Source: Bacillota bacterium (GTDB taxonomy: Bacteria > Bacillota > Clostridia > Peptostreptococcales > Anaerovoracaceae). Taken from it: a DNA stretch of 5,712 bases. The translations under genes were made by a program, and so were the position numbers. Under the pieces are notes generated by a model, which was not told where the DNA came from, did no database searches, and was given only the letters and a program-made list of their open reading frames with translations. Positions 1 through 4,226 of the stretch are shown here, piece by piece (position 1 is the first letter of the stretch; each line of letters begins with the position of its first letter). The stretch covers positions 1 through 5,712 of the forward strand of contig JAFRLD010000181.1 of NCBI GenBank assembly GCA_017431395.1. Reading direction: 5' to 3'.

Positions 1-24
1 ATTGTATTAACGTGTAGTCCTGAT

Positions 25-44
25 TTGGAGCGGATGAAGGGAAT
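25..44 (-). repeat. Exact 20-bp duplicate of the tRNA-Gly 3' end
   Basis: These 20 bases are identical, in the same orientation, to 222-241, which hold the CCA, discriminator, 3' acceptor strand and part of the T-arm of the intact tRNA-Gly gene. The identity stops sharply on both sides (T versus G at 24/221, T versus C at 45/242). No T-loop or anticodon arm follows, so this is a fragment and not a second tRNA. A direct repeat of a tRNA 3' end downstream of the intact gene is the footprint expected from tRNA-targeted site-specific integration, but tandem tRNA duplication followed by decay would look the same. Confidence 0.7.
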
Positions 45-47
45 TAC

Positions 48-71
48 GCGGAGGGGCCTCTTCCCCTCCGC
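48..71. other. Perfect 9-bp G+C-rich hairpin
   Basis: GCGGAGGGG (48-56) pairs perfectly with CCCCTCCGC (63-71) around a 6-base loop. Neither strand has a T-run after the stem, so it is not a standard intrinsic terminator. It sits inside the tRNA-flanked fold-back unit. Its role is unknown. Confidence 0.6.
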
Positions 72-113
72 CGGCCTGCGCCTCCCTTCTCGGTCGGCTT
101 GCCCCGCTCCCTA

Positions 114-138
114 CTCTACAGTCCACCGGACTGTAGAG
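114..138. other. Perfect 11-bp hairpin with 3-base loop
   Basis: CTCTACAGTCC (114-124) and GGACTGTAGAG (128-138) are exact reverse complements around ACC. There is no T-tract on either side. The right arm contains CTGTAGA, which resembles a tRNA-Tyr anticodon loop, but the flanking bases do not form an anticodon stem, so I do not call a tRNA. The perfection of the stem suggests either selection for structure or a recent origin. Confidence 0.6.
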
Positions 139-158
139 CTTCACGGTCGCGCCCTTTC

Positions 159-188
159 GGGTTCGATTCCCACCATATATCCGCTCCA
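159..188 (+). pseudogene. tRNA-like 3' end remnant (T-loop to CCA)
   Basis: The plus strand reads GGGTTCGATTCCC (159-171) and then, after a short A/T-rich stretch, TATCCGCTCCA. This matches the T-arm and acceptor 3' end of the tRNA-Gly gene opposite: 13 bases are shared exactly around the T-loop and 11 at the acceptor/CCA end. The T-stem closes with only three pairs before mismatches, and about four extra bases separate it from the acceptor strand. No matching GCGGATA-type 5' acceptor lies 70-95 bases upstream. I read it as a broken or chimeric tRNA end facing the intact gene. A functional non-canonical tRNA-like RNA is less likely. Confidence 0.5.
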
Positions 189-219
189 AAAGAAGAACCC
201 GCCTGGTGGCGGGCTCTTC
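188..219 (-). terminator. Rho-independent terminator of tRNA-Gly
   Basis: On the minus strand, three bases after the encoded CCA, a 12-bp stem GAAGAGCCCGCC / GGCGGGTTCTTC closes a 4-base loop (ACCA) and is followed by TTTT. One position is a G-U wobble on the minus-strand RNA but an A-C mismatch on the plus-strand RNA. Together with the T-run, this indicates that the minus strand is the functional direction. It is well placed to end the tRNA-Gly transcript. Confidence 0.82.
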
Positions 220-222
220 GGT

Positions 223-296
223 TGGAGCGGATGAAGGGAATCGAACCCTCGACGCGAGCTTGGGAAGCTCGAGTTTTGCCATTAAACTACATCCGC
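223..296 (-). tRNA. tRNA-Gly, anticodon CCC
   Basis: A complete 74-nt cloverleaf with encoded CCA decodes the glycine codon GGG. The 7-bp acceptor is GCGGATG/CATCCGC with discriminator T. The D-arm is GTTT/AAAC with a GG in its loop. The anticodon stem CGAGC/GCTCG encloses the loop TTCCCAA, placing CCC at plus-strand 262-264. The variable loop has four bases, and the T-arm GAGGG/CCCTT encloses TTCGATT. The D-stem is weak (one G-C pair) but regular. The gene has its own promoter at 361-389, a leader hairpin at 305-326 and a terminator at 188-219, so it is probably a single-tRNA transcription unit whose leader would be removed by RNase P, whose RNA subunit is encoded about 600 bases upstream. 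Confidence 0.96.
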
Positions 297-304
297 AGGA
301 TGCT

Positions 305-326
305 GGGAGCGGGATTTCCCGCTCCC
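305..326 (-). other. Hairpin in the 5' leader of tRNA-Gly
   Basis: GGGAGCGGG and CCCGCTCCC are perfect 9-bp arms around a 4-base loop, nine bases upstream of the tRNA 5' end and about 75 bases past the mscL stop. No T-run follows on the minus strand, so termination of mscL transcripts here would be atypical. It may act as a stability or processing element, or help separate mscL from the tRNA. The hairpin is seen; its role is inferred. Confidence 0.55.
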
Positions 327-360
327 GGTCATTTGAATTTCTTCGTTTCTGTCCTAATAC

Positions 361-389
361 AGTTTACGCATTTGTATCGGGATTGTCAA
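361..389 (-). promoter_or_regulatory. Probable sigma-A promoter for tRNA-Gly
   Basis: On the minus strand, TTGACA (384-389) is a perfect -35 box. After exactly 17 bases comes TAAACT (361-366), four of six matches to the -10 consensus. Transcription would start near 354, giving a leader of roughly 58 bases before the tRNA 5' end at 296. The site lies just past the mscL stop codon, so the tRNA need not depend on mscL transcription. This is the best promoter match I see in the window. Confidence 0.72.
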
Positions 390-402
390 CCTCTGCCGTG
401 CT

Positions 403-822
403 TTATTCGGCTTCCGGAAGCTCAGATGTGCAGTTCGGGCATCTGGTAGCATCGATGCTGATCTCGGACTTGCAGAACGGGCAGACCTTCGTGGTCGGAG
501 CCTCTTCCTCTTCTTCCGGCTTCTTGACCGTATTGTGTGCTTTGTTTACGGTCTTGATGATGCAGAAGATGACGAGAGCTACGATGATGAAATTGATGAC
601 TGCCATGATGAACTTGCCGTATCCGAGGGATACGCCGGCGAATTCAGCGGTCAGGTTCGCGAAGTTGTCGCCAACGAACAGACCGATGATCGGGTTCAGG
701 ATGTCCTCAACGAGCGATGTAACGATCGCTGTCAGGGCTCCGCCGATGATGATACCAACGGCCATGTCCATTACGTTTCCTTGCATTGCGAATTCCTTGA
801 ATTCCTTTACGAAGCTTTTCAT
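403..822 (-). CDS. mscL: Large-conductance mechanosensitive channel MscL with C-terminal zinc ribbon
   Basis: This 139-residue inner-membrane channel opens at high membrane tension and releases solutes during hypo-osmotic shock; family members are homopentamers. The N-terminal amphipathic helix MKSFVKEFKEF leads into TM1 (about residues 15-48), with the family signature GNVMDMAVGIIIGGA and DILNPIIG. A periplasmic loop (about 50-68) and TM2 (about 70-92) follow. After the KTVNKAHNTVKK helix comes a run of five glutamates (103-107). The tail ends in CPFC and CPNC (Cys114, 117, 128, 131), the pattern of a small zinc ribbon. I recall a similar tail in clostridial MscL; E. coli MscL lacks it. The start is the only sensible one, with AGGATG upstream, and a promoter lies at 867-895. 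The family call is secure; zinc binding is inferred. Confidence 0.96.
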   Translation of the reverse strand: MKSFVKEFKEFAMQGNVMDMAVGIIIGGALTAIVTSLVEDILNPIIGLFVGDNFANLTAEFAGVSLGYGKFIMAVINFIIVALVIFCIIKTVNKAHNTVKKPEEEEEAPTTKVCPFCKSEISIDATRCPNCTSELPEAE

Positions 823-866
823 AATGATATATACATCCTAAATAATTAGAATAAATGCCAACGGCT

Positions 867-895
867 ATTGTACCACAAAATGGGTTCGATGAAAA
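867..895 (-). promoter_or_regulatory. Probable promoter for mscL
   Basis: On the minus strand, TTTTCA (890-895) stands 17 bases from TACAAT (867-872), a good -10 box preceded by TGG. Transcription would begin near 860, leaving a short A+T-rich leader of about 38 bases containing AGGATG as ribosome-binding site. It lies directly after the T-run that ends rnpB, so mscL appears to be transcribed separately from rnpB. Confidence 0.6.
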
Positions 896-905
896 CCAAG
901 ACAAT

Positions 906-925
906 AAAAAAACTTTGGGCAAGAC
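906..925 (-). terminator. T-run closing rnpB behind the P1 stem
   Basis: The 3' strand of the RNase P RNA P1 helix (912-925) runs straight into seven Ts on the minus strand (906-912). There is no separate local terminator hairpin. Release would rely on P1, whose partner strand is some 340 bases upstream, or on nearby 3' structure. The T-run is directly visible; the mechanism is inferred. Confidence 0.55.
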
Positions 926-1278
926 ATAAGCCGGGTTCTGTATTAAACGATCATCTATCTCGACCTGCCGTTGCCGACAGGCTCCAGCGACCTACCTTCC
1001 GGGCGGGGACGGGCCGCCCCCAGGCTATAAAGCCCTGTTGCCCTTTTTGGTCTTGCTCCGGATGGGGTTTACACGAGGGGTATGTTACCATACTCCTCCG
1101 TGAGCTCTTACCTCACGATTTCACCCTTACCACGGGAATTCCCGTTCGGCGGTGTGTTTCTGTTGCACTTTCCCTATGGTTGCCCACGCCGGACGTTATC
1201 CGGCATCCTCGCCCTATGGAGCCCGGACTTTCCTCACATGCCCCGAAGGCATGCGCGATCGTCTGTCTTACCCAAAGT
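912..1278 (-). ncRNA. rnpB: RNase P RNA (catalytic subunit), bacterial type A
   Basis: This is the ribozyme that, with the protein RnpA, removes 5' leaders from pre-tRNAs. On the minus strand the 5' conserved core GAGGAAAGTCCGGGCTCC lies at 1218-1235 and the 3' partner ACAGAACCCGGCTTAT at 926-941; together they form the universal P4 region. The middle contains GTAAACCCCATCCGGAGCAAG and CGGCCCGT, close to the corresponding E. coli stretches, which supports type A and argues against the B type of Bacilli. P1 is unusually clean: 14 consecutive pairs between 1265-1278 and 912-925 (one T-G wobble), used here to set the ends. Mature ends may be a few bases shorter. The length of 367 nt is normal. 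A promoter is proposed at 1288-1315. Confidence 0.96.
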
Positions 1279-1287
1279 AATATTGAC

Positions 1288-1315
1288 CCTATATTCGGCC
1301 TGAGCGGCCGTCCAA
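1288..1315 (-). promoter_or_regulatory. Probable promoter for rnpB, with a dyad in its spacer
   Basis: TTGGAC (1310-1315) and TATAGG (1288-1293), 16 bases apart on the minus strand, are modest -35 and -10 matches. Transcription would start near 1281, just ahead of P1 at 1278, and this fit is the best support. The spacer is almost filled by an inverted repeat, CGGCC-GCTCA-GGCCG (1296-1310). The dyad may be fortuitous or an operator. It lies only a few bases past the Nif3 stop. Confidence 0.45.
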
Positions 1316-1319
1316 AAAA

Positions 1320-2180
1320 CTACAGCGTATACGGGTTCGTATTTGATTCTGCCTCCAGTACTTCGAGGGACCGGCCAGCCTGAGCACGGATCTGAGCGGC
1401 CATATTCGGTGTGAAGATCTTTTCCGTGCCATAGTGGCCCGCATCGATCACAGTCAGTCCTACCGCTTTGGCATACTGAGCCTCATGCAGCTTCAGATCA
1501 CCGGTGATATAAGCGTCGCAGCCCTCCCGGACCGCCGTGTAGATAAAGTCCCCGCCGGCGCCGGTGCAGAACGCGACTTTGCGGATCTCCTCTTTGCCGC
1601 CGTCTACGCAGCGCACATAATGCAAAGGCAGGTCCAAAGCCCGTTCCACATAAAGCTGGAATTCCCGGAAGTTCATCGCCTTCGGCAGATAACCGATGCT
1701 CCCGACTTCATCTACATCATATTCGAAGCCTTCCTCATCATCCTCCTCATCCGAGAGGAGCGTGATCGTATACTCATCCTCCAGTTCCTCGTCATCGTCT
1801 TCGTCCGGCCGGGCCACGTCCTGTAATTTCAGCAGGTCTGCCAGATACATGTTGTTTCCCTTGACCGCCGTATCGAAGGCCAGATGAGAGGAATAGATGT
1901 CGATGCCCTCCTGGATCGCCCGAATCACATAGCGTCCCACCGGATTGCCCGGCTCCACCTTCGAAAGCGGGTGGAACAAAAGCGGATGATGCGTGATGAT
2001 CATATCGACCTTCTTAGATGCGGCTTCCGTGATCACATCATCGTTCACTTCAAGGCAGACCAGAACACGTTTTATGTCTTCTTTGCCATCGTGCACCTGG
2101 ATCCCGGAATTGTCCTCATCCTCAAACCATTCCGTCGGTGCGATATCCTCCAAAATATCGATCAAATCACTGTATTTCAT
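1320..2180 (-). CDS. Nif3/YqfO-family dinuclear metal-centre protein
   Basis: This 286-residue protein is of the Nif3-like family, often annotated as GTP cyclohydrolase 1 type 2 homologue; its cellular role is not settled. Expected metal ligands are present: His64-His65 in THHPLLF, Asp103 in SSHLAFDTA, and His249/Glu253 in DAGHYGTE. GDLKLHEA (227-234) and the N-terminal NSGIQV are also typical. A very acidic insert occupies about residues 126-155 (EDDDEELEDE and SDEEDDEEGFEYD). It falls between the two halves, roughly where longer relatives such as B. subtilis YqfO carry a PII-like domain. The start has a strong GGAGGG 8 bases upstream and overlaps the trmK end by 14 bases, implying translational coupling. 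The gene directly follows trmK, as in other Firmicutes. No clear terminator follows. Confidence 0.93.
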   Translation of the reverse strand: MKYSDLIDILEDIAPTEWFEDEDNSGIQVHDGKEDIKRVLVCLEVNDDVITEAASKKVDMIITHHPLLFHPLSKVEPGNPVGRYVIRAIQEGIDIYSSHLAFDTAVKGNNMYLADLLKLQDVARPDEDDDEELEDEYTITLLSDEEDDEEGFEYDVDEVGSIGYLPKAMNFREFQLYVERALDLPLHYVRCVDGGKEEIRKVAFCTGAGGDFIYTAVREGCDAYITGDLKLHEAQYAKAVGLTVIDAGHYGTEKIFTPNMAAQIRAQAGRSLEVLEAESNTNPYTL

Positions 2181-2943
2181 GAGATAATCCCTCCAAATAT
2201 GCTATATTCTCATGTATCTTCTTCTCCAGCTCTGGTTCCGGGGTCCTGGCGCGCTGAAGATTCGTCAGGATCAGTTCTTCCTGAGAGATCCGGTAAGCGA
2301 AATAATCCTTGAGCGGTCCGTGCGCATGGATCATCCACGGCGGCACCCTAAGCCGGACATCTTCCTCCGGATGTCTGACAAGCTCTGTCCGGTCATGGCC
2401 AGCGAGGTCACGCTCCGTCCAGCTTTTGCTCGACGGATCCCCCGGGCTGATCGCCGTAATGATCTCCGGCAGGTGGCGTCCTTCCCGAACGATATCCTCG
2501 CTGACGATCCGGAAACCGTTCTCCAGCAGCCACTTGCGCAGGGGCCCGGCCCCTTTTCTCGGCTGCAGGATGTATTTGCGAAAGCTGAACGTATGCTCCG
2601 GAGAGTCTGCCAGGATCTGCCGGATCAATTTGCCGCCCATACCTGCGATGATCACCGCGTCCGCCTCGCCGGGCGCCAGCACCTGAAGACCGTCGCCCGC
2701 GCGAAAATCCAGACCGCTGCCAAACTGATAGGCCGCAGCGGTCTCTTTCGCTTTCGCCAGGGATCCTTCGCTGATGTCGGTCAGGATCGCTCTGGGACAG
2801 ACCCCCTGTGCGAACAGCCACACCGGGATCTGGCCGTGATCCGTTCCGATATCCGCCACCGTTTCTCCCGGCTCGATATGGTCTGCGATCACCTGCATCC
2901 GGTCACTGAGTTTTATCCTGAGTTCTGTTCCCTGCGCGCACAT
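2167..2943 (-). CDS. trmK: tRNA (adenine-22-N1)-methyltransferase TrmK
   Basis: This SAM-dependent Rossmann-fold enzyme methylates N1 of A22 in the D-loop region of bacterial tRNAs. The 258-residue product has the SAM-binding motif I VADIGTDHGQIP (about 29-40), a following acidic turn ILTDIS (53-58) and the family-specific IIAGMGG (98-104). LQPRKG is followed by PLRKWLLENGF (134-144) and EDIVREGRHLPE. The C-terminal part (about 215-255) is helical and charged, probably the coiled-coil tail seen in TrmK that contacts tRNA. The start at 2943 has GGAGGG at 2954-2959, ten bases upstream; an ATG at 2951 is out of frame. It lies 32 bases after rpoD and overlaps the Nif3 gene, so it is a member of the same operon. 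Length fits the family with a slightly long C-terminus. Confidence 0.93.
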   Translation of the reverse strand: MCAQGTELRIKLSDRMQVIADHIEPGETVADIGTDHGQIPVWLFAQGVCPRAILTDISEGSLAKAKETAAAYQFGSGLDFRAGDGLQVLAPGEADAVIIAGMGGKLIRQILADSPEHTFSFRKYILQPRKGAGPLRKWLLENGFRIVSEDIVREGRHLPEIITAISPGDPSSKSWTERDLAGHDRTELVRHPEEDVRLRVPPWMIHAHGPLKDYFAYRISQEELILTNLQRARTPEPELEKKIHENIAYLEGLSHEIQ

Positions 2944-2975
2944 AGCGTCATTTCCCTCCGCAGATCCGCCGGGGC

Positions 2976-4223
2976 CTACTCCAGATAATCCTTTAGTTTC
3001 TTGCTTCTGGTCGGGTGCCTGAGCTTACGAAGCGCCTTCGCCTCGATCTGACGAATACGCTCTCTGGTAACGTCAAACTCCTTACCGACCTCCTCCAGGG
3101 TCCTGGCGCGTCCATCGCCCAGGCCGTACCGGAGCTTGAGCACCTTCTGTTCCCTGTCGGTCAATGTGCTGAGCACATCCACGAGCTGCTCCTTAAGCAT
3201 GGTGAACGCCGCTGCGTCCGCCGGTGCCGGGGCATCCTCATCCGGGATGAAGTCGCCAAGATGGCTGTCCTCCTCCTCGCCGATCGGTGTTTCCAGAGAA
3301 ACCGGTTCCTGGGCGATCTTCATGATCTCACGGACCTTCTCGGTCGTGATGCCCATCTCAGCCGCGATCTCGTCCGGGGTCGGTTCCCTTCCCTGCTCCT
3401 GCAGCATCTGTCTGGATACACGGATCAGTTTGTTGATGGTCTCGACCATATGTACCGGAATACGGATCGTTCTGGCCTGGTCCGCGATGGATCTTGTGAT
3501 CGCCTGACGGATCCACCAGGTCGCATAGGTACTGAACTTATAGCCTTTGCGATAATCGAATTTGTCGACCGCCTTGATCAGGCCCAGATTCCCCTCCTGG
3601 ATCAGGTCCAGGAACAGCATGCCGCGGCCCATATATTTCTTGGCGATCGAAACGACCAGACGGAGGTTCGCCTCGCAAAGCTTCTGCTTCGCATACTCAT
3701 CGCCCGCCTCCATCCGTTTCGCGAGTTCCACTTCCTCCTCTGCGGTCAGAAGAGGCACCTTGCCGATCTCCTTAAGATACATACGGACAGGGTCCTCCAC
3801 AGAGATGCTCTTCGAAAGGGCACTCTCCAGGTCGATCTCCTTGGCTCCTGCAGCTTCCGCCGCGGCCGCCTCCGGATCCACATCCTCGCCTTCTTCTTCG
3901 AGCTCCATGATATCGCTCTCGTCCGGCTCTTTTTCCTCCAGGATCTCGATCTGATTCTTGATGATCTCCTCGTAGATCTTCTCCATCTGCTTCTCATCAA
4001 GTTCCATCTTATCGAACGTTTCGGAGATCTCCGCATAGGTCACCGACGGTTCTTTTCTGGCCAGCGCACGGTCGATCAGTTTCTGCAGGGCTGCTTCATC
4101 CTTAGTCTGGGTGAACAGTTTGCTGTCCGTTCCCTTCTCGATGATCTCCCGAATATTATTACGAAAGACCTGAAGCTCCGCATCAACGTTGACATTGTCC
4201 TTTTTCGGATTATTAGCTGCCAT
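2976..4223 (-). CDS. rpoD: Primary RNA polymerase sigma factor (RpoD/SigA)
   Basis: This housekeeping sigma-70 factor directs RNA polymerase to -35/-10 promoters. The 415-residue length fits Firmicutes SigA. Region 1.1 spans about residues 15-90, followed by an acidic, alanine-rich linker (95-130). Region 1.2 is [14 protein letters not shown] (141-154). Regions 2.1-2.4 cover about 185-258, including [19 protein letters not shown] and [14 protein letters not shown], the part that melts and reads the -10 box. Region 3 follows (about 259-335, IPVHM onward). Region 4.2 has the helix-turn-helix [19 protein letters not shown] (376-394) and ends [21 protein letters not shown] before the ATG overlaps the dnaG end, and only three bases separate the two genes, so expression is probably coupled. 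The full domain set identifies it as the primary and not an alternative sigma. Confidence 0.98.
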   Translation of the reverse strand: MAANNPKKDNVNVDAELQVFRNNIREIIEKGTDSKLFTQTKDEAALQKLIDRALARKEPSVTYAEISETFDKMELDEKQMEKIYEEIIKNQIEILEEKEPDESDIMELEEEGEDVDPEAAAAEAAGAKEIDLESALSKSISVEDPVRMYLKEIGKVPLLTAEEEVELAKRMEAGDEYAKQKLCEANLRLVVSIAKKYMGRGMLFLDLIQEGNLGLIKAVDKFDYRKGYKFSTYATWWIRQAITRSIADQARTIRIPVHMVETINKLIRVSRQMLQEQGREPTPDEIAAEMGITTEKVREIMKIAQEPVSLETPIGEEEDSHLGDFIPDEDAPAPADAAAFTMLKEQLVDVLSTLTDREQKVLKLRYGLGDGRARTLEEVGKEFDVTRERIRQIEAKALRKLRHPTRSKKLKDYLE

Positions 4224-4226
4224 TCT

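Larger units (their letters stand above)
24..190. repeat. Fold-back unit bounded by tRNA-like ends
   Basis: This gene-free stretch is bounded by a 12-bp exact inverted repeat: TTTGGAGCGGAT at 24-35 and ATCCGCTCCAAA at 179-190. A second inner pair, GGGAAT at 39-44 and ATTCCC at 166-171, lets the whole segment fold back on itself. Both ends resemble the 3' end of the neighbouring tRNA-Gly (T-arm, acceptor strand, TCCA), facing outward in opposite directions. Between them lie two perfect hairpins (48-71 and 114-138). At about 160 nt between the arms it is too long for a tRNA, and I find no complete cloverleaf on either strand. It could be a decayed pair of tRNA genes, a small element built from tRNA ends, or a structured RNA. 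The repeats are seen directly; the interpretation is open. Confidence 0.6.

Noticed and set aside
27..188. A selenocysteine or other long tRNA on the plus strand, from GGAGCGGAT to ATCCGCTCCA
   Set aside because: The span is about 160 nt, the T-stem breaks after three pairs, and neither a valid anticodon arm nor a variable arm can be placed. The TTCA near 140 has no flanking anticodon stem.
7..282. Short open frames on both strands over 7-449
   Set aside because: They translate tRNA repeats and hairpins, have no ribosome-binding site of note and no protein-like composition.
206..841. A 211-codon plus-strand open frame over tRNA-Gly and mscL
   Set aside because: It begins inside the tRNA/terminator region and runs antisense to mscL. 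Peptides such as the EGNRTLDA type are typical of translated tRNA antisense sequence.
1320..1345. An intrinsic terminator after the Nif3 gene (ATACG/CGTAT near the stop followed by T6)
   Set aside because: The stem has only five A+T-containing pairs and sits about nine bases from the T-run, too weak and too far for a reliable call.
868..1383. Plus-strand open frames across 868-1383
   Set aside because: They overlie the RNase P RNA gene and its promoter, and the structured RNA on the minus strand explains the sequence.
2408..2821. Second minus-strand frame inside trmK
   Set aside because: It is out of frame with a well-supported methyltransferase, with arginine- and glycine-rich shadow composition and no motif.
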